In this document: piece after piece, positions 42,885 through 50,306 of the stretch
Position numbering within the stretch: position 1 is the stretch's first letter
Layout of the letters: every line of letters begins with the position of its first letter
DNA from: Deltaproteobacteria bacterium
GTDB taxonomy: Bacteria > Myxococcota > Myxococcia > Myxococcales > SZAS-1
Direction: 5' to 3'
Length of the DNA stretch: 64,000 nucleotides
Assembly: GCA_018266075.1 (NCBI GenBank)
Contig: JAFEBB010000020.1
Span: 44,858 to 108,857 of the forward strand
Position numbers and translations under genes: made by a program
Notes under the pieces: generated by a model
The model's database searches: none
Told to the model about the DNA's origin: nothing
Seen by the model: the letters and a program-made list of their open reading frames with translations, nothing else

Positions 42885-43871
42885 GTGTTGCGCATCGGCG
42901 TGGTGACGGCGTTTCCCAGCGAGGACTGGCACTCTGCGCGGCTCATCGCCGCGGTGGGTGAGCAGGGCGCCAAGGCGGTGGTCATCGACCCGGCGACCTT
43001 CGCGCTCGGCCTCTCCGGCCACGGGCTCGACGTCACCAGCGGCGCCCGGAGCGTCCTCGACCTCGACGCCCTCCTGCTGGCGCGCGGGCTCAGCCCCCGC
43101 GGCGACGGGGATCTCCAGTTCGAGGCCTACCACCAGCTGGTGGCGCTCGGTCAGCCGCAGGTGAACTGCATCGGCGCGCTGCTCACCGCCCAGGACAAGC
43201 TCCGGGCGAGCTGCCTCTTCGCCCGCGCCGGCGTGCCCACCCCCGAGACGCGCATGGTGCAGACCGAGCCCGAGGCCCTCTCGGCGCTCGCCGACCTGCG
43301 CTGGGCGGTGGTCAAGCCGCGCTTCGGCTCGCTGGGCAACGGCATGGTGCGCCTGCGCGACGACACCCGGGGGCGAATGCGCATGCGCGAGCTCCTCGAG
43401 AAAGAGGGCGGGCTCTATCTGCAGCGCTTCATCTCCACGGGCGGAGAGGACTACCGGGTCTTCGTGGTGGCCGGCCGGCCGGTGGCGGCCGTGCGGCGAC
43501 GCGCGCGGCGGCGCGAGTGGCGAACGAACCTCGCCCAGGGCGGCATGGCCGAGCCCCTCTCGCCGCCGGCCCAGCTGGCGCGGACGGCGGTGGCCGCGGC
43601 CAAGGCGGTGGGCCTCGCGTACACCGCGGTGGACGTGGTGGCCACCTCGCGCGGCTACTTCGTCCTGGAAGTGAACGGACACCCCAACTTCGAGATGGCC
43701 TGGGACAGCTGCCGCATCGACGTGGGCGAGCTCATCGCCGCGCACGTGCTGACGCGTGCGCGCGCGTGGCGCAAGGTCGCCCGCGGCCGCGAGCTGCGCC
43801 GACGCAGGGCCCCAACGTCCTTGGGAAGGGACAACCGAAGGAGCGGATGGGCCGCGGCCCCATTGGCGTAG
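42885..43871 (+). CDS. ATP-grasp ligase, RimK-like
   Basis: A 328-residue ATP-grasp enzyme of the RimK/LysX type, joining an amino acid or similar amine to a carboxylate with ATP. The preATP domain starts LRIGVVTAFPSEDWHSARL. The ATP-grasp part has LLTAQDKLRASCLFARAGVPTPETRMV, WAVVKPRFGSLGNGMVRL (phosphate loop), LYLQRFISTGGEDYRVFVVAGRPVAAVRR and metal-binding YFVLEVNGHPNFE. GTG at 42885 is preferred because the domain begins there. The C-terminal tail after residue 290 is Arg-rich and unlike the family. Acceptor unknown. Confidence 0.84.
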   Translation: MLRIGVVTAFPSEDWHSARLIAAVGEQGAKAVVIDPATFALGLSGHGLDVTSGARSVLDLDALLLARGLSPRGDGDLQFEAYHQLVALGQPQVNCIGALLTAQDKLRASCLFARAGVPTPETRMVQTEPEALSALADLRWAVVKPRFGSLGNGMVRLRDDTRGRMRMRELLEKEGGLYLQRFISTGGEDYRVFVVAGRPVAAVRRRARRREWRTNLAQGGMAEPLSPPAQLARTAVAAAKAVGLAYTAVDVVATSRGYFVLEVNGHPNFEMAWDSCRIDVGELIAAHVLTRARAWRKVARGRELRRRRAPTSLGRDNRRSGWAAAPLA

Positions 43872-43930
43872 GCCGCAACACGAACACGAGCTCCGGTCGG
43901 TGCGCGACCGGGCAGGACCAGGAGGAAGCC

Positions 43931-44362
43931 ATGGCGGAGAACGAGAGCGGCGGCGGCGGCCACGAGGGTGGTGGCCCGAAGAAGAAGGGCGGCAACAAGG
44001 GCGCGATGACGGTGGCCGAGGCCGGCCGCAAGGGCGGCGAGACCGTGCGCGACGAGCGCGGCCGCGGCTTCTACGAGGAGATCGGCAAGAAGGGCGGCGA
44101 GACGGTGAAGGCCGAGCGCGGCCGCGGCTTCTACGAGGAGATCGGCAAGAAGGGCGGCCAGACCGTCAAGGCCGAGCGCGGCTCCTCCTTCTACGAAGAG
44201 ATCGGCAAGAAGGGCGGCGAGGCGGTGAAGGCCGAGCGCGGCCCCGGCTTCTTCGAGGAGATCGGCAAGAAGGGCGGCCAGAAGGTGCGCGAGCTCATCG
44301 AAGAGGGCAAGCGCAACGCGCCGCCCAGCCCGGCGCGCGAAAGCGACGAAGAGAAGAAGTAG
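43931..44362 (+). CDS. KGG-repeat (stress-induced, con-10-like) protein
   Basis: A 143-residue hydrophilic, probably disordered protein. A Gly/Lys-rich head (MAENESGGGGHEGGG...) is followed by KGG repeats (PF10685 type): AGRKGGETVRDERGRGFYEEIGKKGGETVKAERG and so on, five KGG units at 20-residue spacing, ending GQKVRELIEEGKRN. This family includes con-10 and bacterial desiccation or stress-induced proteins. AGGAGGAAGCC precedes ATG. A shorter paralogue is at 44721-44888. It begins 59 bp after the ATP-grasp stop. Confidence 0.85.
   Translation: MAENESGGGGHEGGGPKKKGGNKGAMTVAEAGRKGGETVRDERGRGFYEEIGKKGGETVKAERGRGFYEEIGKKGGQTVKAERGSSFYEEIGKKGGEAVKAERGPGFFEEIGKKGGQKVRELIEEGKRNAPPSPARESDEEKK
44030..44289 (+). 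repeat. 60-bp tandem coding repeat
   Basis: Successive AAGGGCGG(C) units begin at about 44030, 44090, 44150, 44210 and 44270, an exact 60-bp period that encodes the 20-residue KGG repeats. The copies are very similar at the nucleotide level, so recent expansion or gene conversion is likely. Confidence 0.85.
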
Positions 44363-44720
44363 CCAGCTCTTGGAGAAGCGAGCGGTGCAGCGGTAGTGCG
44401 GTGGAGTGGCCGAGCGGTGGAACGACGCTCGCCCCTCCAACGCTCTACCGCTCGCCGTTTGGAGTGGTGTCCGCGGTGCTCCACCGCGGTCGCCCAACGC
44501 TCTACCGCTCCACCGCTCGCCGTTTGCCGCGCGCCTGCCCGCTCTTCAGTCGATCTCCGGCCTTGCCACTGGTCACAAGCGAACACCGTCTCCATGGTTG
44601 GTTCGCAACCCAACCGCTCGCTCACCGGGAGCGGGCCCGGAGCACCCCCTGCTGGCTCCGACCTCGTTGGCCGAGGCGCCCGGCGGGGTGGCCTCCGGCA
44701 CCTGGCCAAGGAGGCCCGCG
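44363..44720. repeat. Repeat-rich spacer between the two KGG genes
   Basis: 358 bp with no convincing gene. GAGCGGTGCAGCGGTAG (44380-44396) is an inverted copy (16 of 17) of CTACCGCTCCACCGCTC (44502-44518). CCAACGCTCTACCGCTC occurs at 44437 and 44494 as a direct repeat, both copies leading to CGCCGTTT (the second after a 9-bp insertion). CCGCGGTG/CACCGCGG (44471-44489) is an 8-bp hairpin. The layout suggests a small non-autonomous or REP-like element of about 140 bp. Confidence 0.6.
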
Positions 44721-44888
44721 ATGTCAGTCGACAAGGATGGAAAAGGCGCCATGACGGTGCAGGAAGCAGGGCGCAAGGGCGGCGAGGCCGTCCGCAGCGA
44801 GCGCGGCCACGAGTTCTACGAGGAGATCGGCAAGAAGGGCGGGCGCAAGGTCCGCGAGCTCATCGAGGCCGGCAAGCGGAACCACTGA
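44721..44888 (+). CDS. Short KGG-motif protein
   Basis: A 55-residue paralogue of the upstream KGG protein: GAMTVQEAGRKGGEAVRSERGHEFYEEIGKKGGRKVRELIEAGKRNH carries the same start and end modules with only two KGG units. AAGGAGGCCC precedes ATG 44721, a strong ribosome-binding site. The two genes bracket a repeat-rich spacer, suggesting duplication. Likely stress-related and cytoplasmic, based on the family. Confidence 0.8.
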   Translation: MSVDKDGKGAMTVQEAGRKGGEAVRSERGHEFYEEIGKKGGRKVRELIEAGKRNH

Positions 44889-44897
44889 GGCCCCTCG

Positions 44898-45079
44898 ATG
44901 ACTTCTGACGCGCACAAGCCGTACCAGCACCACGGCGAGCCGCACACGGCCGCCAGGTCGACGACGCCGCCGCCCAGCGCGCAGGCCCCGCCGAAAAGGA
45001 CCACATCCACCGGCCCATCCAGGACCGGGAGCGCGAGGTGGAGCAGCGGCTGCACGGCGAGCTGACCGAGGAGGAGTAG
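44898..45079 (+). pseudogene. Probable frameshifted small gene
   Basis: ATG 44898 opens a hydrophilic frame (MTSDAHKPYQHHGEPHTAA). After about 44957 that frame becomes Thr/Ser/Pro/Arg-rich and stops at 45065. A second frame, offset by -1, gives VDDAAAQRAGPAEKDHIHRP, then IQDREREVEQRLHGELTEEE, and stops at TAG 45077-45079. Its acidic, helical composition and codon choice look like real coding. The simplest reading is one missing base near AGGTCG (44955-44960), from mutation or a sequencing error. It follows the small KGG gene by 9 bp. Confidence 0.5.
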
Positions 45080-45136
45080 CAGCACCCATGCGGGAGCGGA
45101 GGGTTTGTTCAAACTCCGCTAGAATCGCGGCACACC

Positions 45137-45754
45137 ATGGCCGCGCCCATCCTCGAAATCGACAGCAACCACCCGCAGCCGCACCACATCAGCCGGGCCG
45201 TGGCCGTGCTCGAGGCGGATGGCGTCATCGCCTACCCGACCGACACGTACTACGGCCTCGGCTGCGACATCTTCAGCAAGAAGGCCATCGAGCGCGTGTA
45301 CCAGCTCAAGGCGCGCGACCGGCGCAAGCCGCTCTCGTTCGTGTGCGCGGACCTGGCCGACATCACCCAGTACGCCAAGGTCTCCAACTTTGCGTACAAG
45401 GTGCTGCGTCGACTGACGCCCGGGCCGTACACCTTCGTGCTCGAGGCCACCAAGGTCGTGCCGGAGATCATGACCAGCAAGCAGAAGCAGGTCGCGATCC
45501 GCATTCCCGACTCGGCGATCACCCAGGCGCTGGTGCGTGGGCTGGGCCGGCCGCTCTTGTCGACGAGCGCGTCCGACGAGGACGGCCAGGTGCTCATCGA
45601 CCCGCAGGACATCCGCGACCACCTCGGCCACGGGCTCGACCTCATCATCGACGGCGGCTACCAGCTCAATGAGCCCAGCACGGTGCTCTCGCTGGAGAAC
45701 GACGAGGTCGTCGTGTTGCGCGAGGGCAAGGGCGATCCCACGCGGGCGTTCTAG
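45137..45754 (+). CDS. YciO/YrdC/Sua5 family protein
   Basis: A 205-residue dsRNA-binding-fold protein of the Sua5/YciO/YrdC family. Members synthesise threonylcarbamoyl-AMP for the t6A modification of tRNA. The region VIAYPTDTYYGLGCDIFSKKAIERVYQLKARDRRKPLSFV is the ATP/threonine-binding core. RLTPGPYTFVLEATKVVPEIM and VAIRIPDSAITQALV follow. STSASDEDGQVLIDP and the length fit the YciO branch rather than full Sua5. It heads a plus-strand set: the coiled-coil protein starts 3 bp after its stop. Function of YciO itself is not settled. Confidence 0.9.
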   Translation: MAAPILEIDSNHPQPHHISRAVAVLEADGVIAYPTDTYYGLGCDIFSKKAIERVYQLKARDRRKPLSFVCADLADITQYAKVSNFAYKVLRRLTPGPYTFVLEATKVVPEIMTSKQKQVAIRIPDSAITQALVRGLGRPLLSTSASDEDGQVLIDPQDIRDHLGHGLDLIIDGGYQLNEPSTVLSLENDEVVVLREGKGDPTRAF

Positions 45755-45757
45755 GGC

Positions 45758-46999
45758 ATGGCCGACGTCGACCCCAAGCTCCTGCCGCCCGAGGACGGCG
45801 ACGCCCCCCTGCAGGAGCTCACGCGCGATCAGCTGAGCGCGTTCCTCTACAACGCCTTCGACGACGAGGAGCTGCTCGAGCTCTGTCGCAAGGCCAAGGT
45901 GCAGACCTCGGGCGGCTACCGGCTCGACACGCTCTCCGGCATCGAGCGCGCCGATTTGCTGGGCGACGAGATCCGCGCCGTGCCCAAGGCGCGCGCGGCG
46001 GTGGTCGAGCTCTTGCGCGAGATCTACGAGTACCCCGCGCTGGCCGCGGTGGTGCTGCCGGAGGTCGTCGCCGACGAGCTGGCGTCGATGGCCAGCGAGC
46101 CCGACTTCTCGGTGCGGCTCTTGTGGCGGCTCCTGGCCGATCCCACGCCGGGCATTCGCCAGCGCGGCCGCGCGGGGCTCGAGTACCTCGCCGACGCGCT
46201 CTTCGGAAAACATGAAGAATCCGCCCGAGCGCCCACCACGCCGATCGTCACGACGCCCACGCCGGGCGTCGTCGACACCGCGGACACGCGCGCGCTCAAG
46301 AAGGAAGCGCGTCGCGCGGGGCAGCTCGCCGAGCGCGCCCGCGAGAAGGCCGCGTCGCTCAAGGAGCAGCTCCGCGACGCGCGAGCGCTCCAGCAGCAGA
46401 GCGAGCGCGAGGCCGCGGCGCGTTCGAAGGAAGCCGCGAAGCTCCAGGCCGAGCTCGAGCGCACGAAGGACAAGCTCCAGAAGGCCCGCGAGAAGGGCAA
46501 GCACGACGACCTCGAGCGCCTGGAGAAGGAGCGCGCCGAGCTCGCGTCGCGCGTGGCCACGCTCGAGGAGAAGGTGCGGCACGCGGCCGAGGCCCGCGAG
46601 AAGCTCGAGGCCGAGCTCGAGGCGTCGGTGCGGCAGCTCGAGGAGCAGAAGAAGCGGCCCGAGCCCGCAGCGACCGTCGACGCCGACCAGCCTGAGGCCG
46701 TGCCCGCGAGCTGGCTCTTCCCGCGGTTCACGCGCGAGTTCTACGACTCGCTCGATCGCTGGGATCCGCGCATCCAGCGGGCGGCGTTCAAGCAGGCCAT
46801 GCTGCTCGCGGAGAACCACCGGCACCCGTCGCTGCGCGCGATTCCGCTGGAGGGGCTGCCCGGCTACTACCGGGTGCGCATCGCCACCGACGTGCGGCTG
46901 ATCTATCGCCGCAGCGCCAACGAGCGTGAGGTGGAGCTGCTCTCGCTCATCGATCGTGAAGATCTCGACAGGTACGTGCGCCAGGCGAAGACACGCTGA
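45758..46999 (+). CDS. Coiled-coil protein with RelE/ParE-like C-terminal domain
   Basis: A 413-residue protein in three parts. Residues 18-150 form a helical domain (LTRDQLSAFLYNAFDDEELLELCRKAKV, IERADLLGDEIRAVPKARAAVVELLREIYEYP), possibly a DNA or protein adaptor. Residues about 170-305 form a long Lys/Glu/Ala coiled coil. Residues 318-413 look like a RelE/ParE toxin fold: FTREFYDSLDRW, LLAENHRHPSLRAIPL, GYYRVRIATDVRLIYRRS, LLSLIDREDLDRY. No antitoxin gene is visible next to it. It starts 3 bp after yciO-like. Function unknown; RNase activity is only inferred from the fold. Confidence 0.72.
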   Translation: MADVDPKLLPPEDGDAPLQELTRDQLSAFLYNAFDDEELLELCRKAKVQTSGGYRLDTLSGIERADLLGDEIRAVPKARAAVVELLREIYEYPALAAVVLPEVVADELASMASEPDFSVRLLWRLLADPTPGIRQRGRAGLEYLADALFGKHEESARAPTTPIVTTPTPGVVDTADTRALKKEARRAGQLAERAREKAASLKEQLRDARALQQQSEREAAARSKEAAKLQAELERTKDKLQKAREKGKHDDLERLEKERAELASRVATLEEKVRHAAEAREKLEAELEASVRQLEEQKKRPEPAATVDADQPEAVPASWLFPRFTREFYDSLDRWDPRIQRAAFKQAMLLAENHRHPSLRAIPLEGLPGYYRVRIATDVRLIYRRSANEREVELLSLIDREDLDRYVRQAKTR

Positions 47000-47047
47000 A
47001 GGTTGCAGCGAGCGCGACTCTGCCGACAGAATCCTGAGCAGCCAGTC

Positions 47048-49195
47048 ATGTCCAAGCGGTCGAGCACGCGTGACGCCGTCCCGCGCGCTGGCCCCCAGTC
47101 GGGGTCGGCGCGGCAGTCGCCTTCGGACGACACCCATCCGGCCGTGGGGACTGCGGGCCAAACCACGGTCGATCGGCCGGCGCTGGTGGGTCCCGAGGCG
47201 CCGCAGCATCCCGCGACGACGCTGATGGCGCCGCTCGATCCCGAGCGCGAGGACGGGGCGACGTCGCCGTCGACGCACCTCCCCACGGGGATCTCCGGCG
47301 AGCTGCCGCTGCCCGACGAGACCGGCAAGGTGCCGCTGCCTTCGGACACGTCGGTGATGGCGCCGCTCGACCCGGAGCGAAAGGGCGACACCGCGCCCAT
47401 CGCGCTGCCCAAGGCGGACGAGACCGGCAAGGTGCCGCTGCCCTCGGACACCTCGGTGATGGCGCCGCTGAAGCCCGACGTCCCCCCGCGGCGTTCGACG
47501 AAACAGGAGGTTCCGGCCGTCGCGCCCCGGCGGCCCAGCAGCCAGGCCATTCCGGCCGCGCGTCCGCCGGGCGAGTCTGGCACGCCGCGCCGCTCGACGA
47601 ACCAGGCCGTGTCCGCGCCCAAGCCCGCCGACGCGCCGCCGCGCCGCTCGACGAATCAAGCGGTGCCGGCGGCGAAGATGCCCGAGGCGCCGCCGCGTCG
47701 GCCCACGAACCAGGCGGTGCCCGCGACCGAGCTGCGTCCGCCGGTGGCGGATGTGCCCACCACCGCGCCCATCGTCGAGCGGCCCCCGCGTCGCGAGGCG
47801 CCGCCCGCGCGACCGTCCATCGGCGGCGAGACCAGCCTGACCCTGCTCGAGGAGACGACCGACGAAGGTGCGCTGAAGCAGAAGCGCGAACACACCGCGC
47901 CCCTGCTCGCAGGTCCGGTTCCCAAGCGCGAGCGGCACGTGGAGCCCTCGATCCCCTGGCGCGCCTGGCTCGACGAGGCGCGCGAGCAGTGGGCGGCGCT
48001 CACGCCAGACTTGCAGGTGAAGATCCAGGTCGGCAGCGCGGCGCTGCTCTTCCTGCTGCTGTGCACGATTGGCCTGGTGGTGACGCGGAGCGTGACCCAC
48101 GCGCGCCACGAGGCGAGCGGCACCAGCGACGACGACGACTCGCTGCTCAATGCGGGCCGGCTCGCGCTCGCCGACAAGCGCTTCTCCGACGCGGTGGGGC
48201 TCCTGGAGCAGGCCCACGAGGCACGGCCGAAGAGCGCGTCGGTGAAGTTCTACCTGAAGCAGGCGCAGACCGACGTGGCCGCGCAGTCGGCGCTTCAGGA
48301 AGCCAAGCGCGCGCGGGGGGAGCAGCGCTATCCCGACGCGCGCTCGGCGCTCGGGCGAATCCCCGAGGGCACTGACGTCGAGGCCGATCGCAAGCTGGCG
48401 GTCGTGGAGCTCGACGGCGAGGAGTCGAAGTACCTCTTCGATCGCGCCGAGGCGCAGCTCAAGGGCGGGCACCCGGGGGCGGCGCAGGCGTCGGTGGCGC
48501 GGCTCGCGGAGCTGCGGCCGGATCTCGCGTCCAAGCTGGACGGCGATGTGAAGACCGCGCTCGCCGCATCGGGCCAGCCGGCGCCCGGCACGACAGCGGT
48601 CGCCGGGGGGCACGCGGGCTCGCAGGAGGATCCGGAGCTCCGGAGCGCGCTCGCCGTCTTCGGTCGCGATCCGGCTGCGGGCGCCGATGCGCTGGCAGCC
48701 GTGGCGCATGGCTCGCATCCGAAGTCGGTGACGTCGCAGGCCGCGGATCTCGCCGCGCGCGCGCGCGAGTGCGCCACCGCGTATGACGCCACCGCGCACA
48801 ACTCGGACCTCGCCGCGCTCGAGCGCGCCGACAAGGCCTGCGCGCCGGTGAATCCGAACGGCGGGTTGGTGGCCGACATCGAGCGGCGCCGGGTGGAGTC
48901 GGCGGAGGCCGAGGCGCACGCGGCCGAGACCCGCGAAGACCCGGGCCGCGCCGCGCGCGCGTACCGGAGCGTGCTGGCGGTGCGTCCGTCGGATCGGCAC
49001 GCAGGTGACGCGCTCAAGTCGCTGCTCGCCAAAGCGCACGAGCTGTACATGCAGGGCTACGTGGCCGCCGAGCGCGATCCCGATGGTGCCGCGCACGCGC
49101 TGGAGATGTCGCTGCGCATCCTCGCGCCGGGCGACGCCGACTACGACAAGGCGCGCACCAAGCTCGCCGAGGTCAAAGGTCCCGGCCAGCGCTGA
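47048..49195 (+). CDS. Pro-rich TPR membrane protein
   Basis: A 715-residue protein. A disordered Pro/Thr/Arg-rich N-terminus (about 1-280) contains two copies of DETGKVPLPSDTSVMAPL and several RRSTNQAVPA-like units. One transmembrane helix (GSAALLFLLLCTIGLVVTRSV, about 329-350) follows. The C-terminal periplasmic part has TPR-like repeats: LLNAGRLALADKRFSDAVGLLEQAHEARPKSASV, ALQEAKRARGEQRYPDARSALGRIP, ARAYRSVLAVRPSDRHAGDAL, NPDGAA-like helices. It likely scaffolds a complex across the inner membrane. ATG 47048 is chosen; upstream in-frame sequence lacks a start signal. Its stop abuts the convergent stop (TGATCA). Confidence 0.7.
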   Translation: MSKRSSTRDAVPRAGPQSGSARQSPSDDTHPAVGTAGQTTVDRPALVGPEAPQHPATTLMAPLDPEREDGATSPSTHLPTGISGELPLPDETGKVPLPSDTSVMAPLDPERKGDTAPIALPKADETGKVPLPSDTSVMAPLKPDVPPRRSTKQEVPAVAPRRPSSQAIPAARPPGESGTPRRSTNQAVSAPKPADAPPRRSTNQAVPAAKMPEAPPRRPTNQAVPATELRPPVADVPTTAPIVERPPRREAPPARPSIGGETSLTLLEETTDEGALKQKREHTAPLLAGPVPKRERHVEPSIPWRAWLDEAREQWAALTPDLQVKIQVGSAALLFLLLCTIGLVVTRSVTHARHEASGTSDDDDSLLNAGRLALADKRFSDAVGLLEQAHEARPKSASVKFYLKQAQTDVAAQSALQEAKRARGEQRYPDARSALGRIPEGTDVEADRKLAVVELDGEESKYLFDRAEAQLKGGHPGAAQASVARLAELRPDLASKLDGDVKTALAASGQPAPGTTAVAGGHAGSQEDPELRSALAVFGRDPAAGADALAAVAHGSHPKSVTSQAADLAARARECATAYDATAHNSDLAALERADKACAPVNPNGGLVADIERRRVESAEAEAHAAETREDPGRAARAYRSVLAVRPSDRHAGDALKSLLAKAHELYMQGYVAAERDPDGAAHALEMSLRILAPGDADYDKARTKLAEVKGPGQR
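47315..47470 (+). repeat. Imperfect 54-bp direct repeat in coding sequence
   Basis: The 54 bp at 47315-47368 recur at 47417-47470 with few changes and encode DETGKVPLPSDTSVMAPL twice. Arg/Ser/Thr-rich RRSTNQAV units follow between about 47490 and 47735. Together they make the Pro-rich linker of the TPR protein and indicate slippage or unequal recombination. Confidence 0.75.
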
Positions 49196-49693
49196 TCACT
49201 GCGCTGGCTTCGCCACCTTGCGCAGATCGACCACCTCGAGCTGACTCACCTGGTGCACCGATCGCGACGGCTCCTGGTCGGTGAGCACCACGATTCGGAA
49301 CGGGCCCATGTCGGGCGCGAGCGGCTTGCCGTCGACGGCCCAGACCAGCAGCGCGCGCGTGAGCCCCATGCCCTCCGCGAGCTCCGCGCAGCTGAACACC
49401 GCCTGGAAGCCATCGGGCGCGGTGGCGACGAGCGCCATCTTCCAACCCTTGCGCTTCTCGGCCTTGGGCACGTCCATGCCCATGGACCCGGGCTCGAACC
49501 CGAACGACGCGAGCACCTTGTCGAGCGGCACGCCGGTGACGGTGTGCTCCGCGCCGTGCTCCTTCCACTTCACGGTGGTCGGCCCGAGCTTCTCCAGCGC
49601 CGCCCGATCCACCGCGCCGGTGCGGGGCAGGGCGCCCACGATCTTCACCTGCGGTGCGGCGAGCAGCGTCAGCGCGGCGAGCAGCGAGAGCAC
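49196..49693 (-). CDS. Exported molybdopterin-binding-domain-like protein
   Basis: A 165-residue exported protein of the sulfite-oxidase-like molybdopterin-binding superfamily. The GTG start at 49693 opens a signal (MLSLLAALTLLAAPQ). The mature part has VTGVPLDKVLASFGFEPG, ATAPDGFQAVFSCAELAEG, WAVDGKPLAPDMGPFRIVVLTDQEPSRSVHQVSQLEVVDL, the usual small-domain order. Only the C-terminal half of a full sulfite oxidase is covered. Upstream in-frame codons to 49750 are an alternative start. Its stop abuts the TPR gene stop. Cofactor binding is uncertain. Confidence 0.75.
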   Translation of the reverse strand: MLSLLAALTLLAAPQVKIVGALPRTGAVDRAALEKLGPTTVKWKEHGAEHTVTGVPLDKVLASFGFEPGSMGMDVPKAEKRKGWKMALVATAPDGFQAVFSCAELAEGMGLTRALLVWAVDGKPLAPDMGPFRIVVLTDQEPSRSVHQVSQLEVVDLRKVAKPAQ

Positions 49694-49937
49694 GTGATCT
49701 CCGAGGTCGAGCAGCCCGACATCATCCCTGACGCGCCGTTCCAAGGCCACCGCGACCTCGTGGAGAAATGCCGCATTGGGCCGGGCCCATTCGCGGAGAT
49801 TCTCCGCGCTTCACTGGGCGTGAACTCGGCAGAGCATTGAAAACTGGGCTCCCCGGCTGGGGCACGCCGGTTGCGACGTGGCGGGGCGGTCCCGACTTCC
49901 CGAGGGGACTCCACGCTTCACAACCGGAGGTTCACAC

Positions 49938-50195
49938 ATGAAGAAGTTCATCGTTGGCTCGCTCGTTGGCGCTTCGCTCACCTTCGCTGCCGTCGCGATC
50001 GCCGGCCCGGACAAGCACCCGAACCTGACCAAGGCGCACGAGGCGCTGACCCAGGCGGCGAACCACATCACCGCCGCGCAGAAGGCGAACGAGTACGACA
50101 TGGGCGGCCACGCCGCGAAGGCCAAGGACCTCATCGACCAGGCCATCGCCGAGGTGAAGCAGGCCCGCGAGGCCGCCAACGAGAACAAGAAGTAG
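49938..50195 (+). CDS. Small exported helical protein
   Basis: An 85-residue protein with signal MKKFIVGSLVGASLTFAAVAIA. The mature part (GPDKHPNLTKAHEALTQAANHITAAQKANEYDMGGHAAKAKDLIDQAIAEVKQAREAA) is nearly all amphipathic helix with His residues. It resembles the small exported helical proteins of alpha-helical hairpin type found in many proteobacteria. CGGAGG precedes ATG 49938. Likely a monocistronic periplasmic stress or metal-buffer protein; this is inference. Confidence 0.7.
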   Translation: MKKFIVGSLVGASLTFAAVAIAGPDKHPNLTKAHEALTQAANHITAAQKANEYDMGGHAAKAKDLIDQAIAEVKQAREAANENKK

Positions 50196-50306
50196 CTCTC
50201 GCTGAGCGCTGTGCCCACGCGCCGCGCCGGGCCTCGGCCTCGCGCGGTGCGTCTGTCTTTGCAACCAGTTCATGGACGGCCGACGCGGTTGAGGCAACAT
50301 GGCTCC

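Noticed and set aside
44898..45065. Intact 55-residue gene from ATG 44898
   Set aside because: Composition changes abruptly at about 44957 and the other frame looks more like coding sequence; treated as frameshifted.
45758..46999. Typical toxin-antitoxin pair
   Set aside because: No small antitoxin gene lies next to it, and the toxin-like domain is part of a 413-residue protein.
45119..49096. Open frame of about 1325 codons on the minus strand across three genes
   Set aside because: Same reason: spans several real plus-strand genes and shows no motif.
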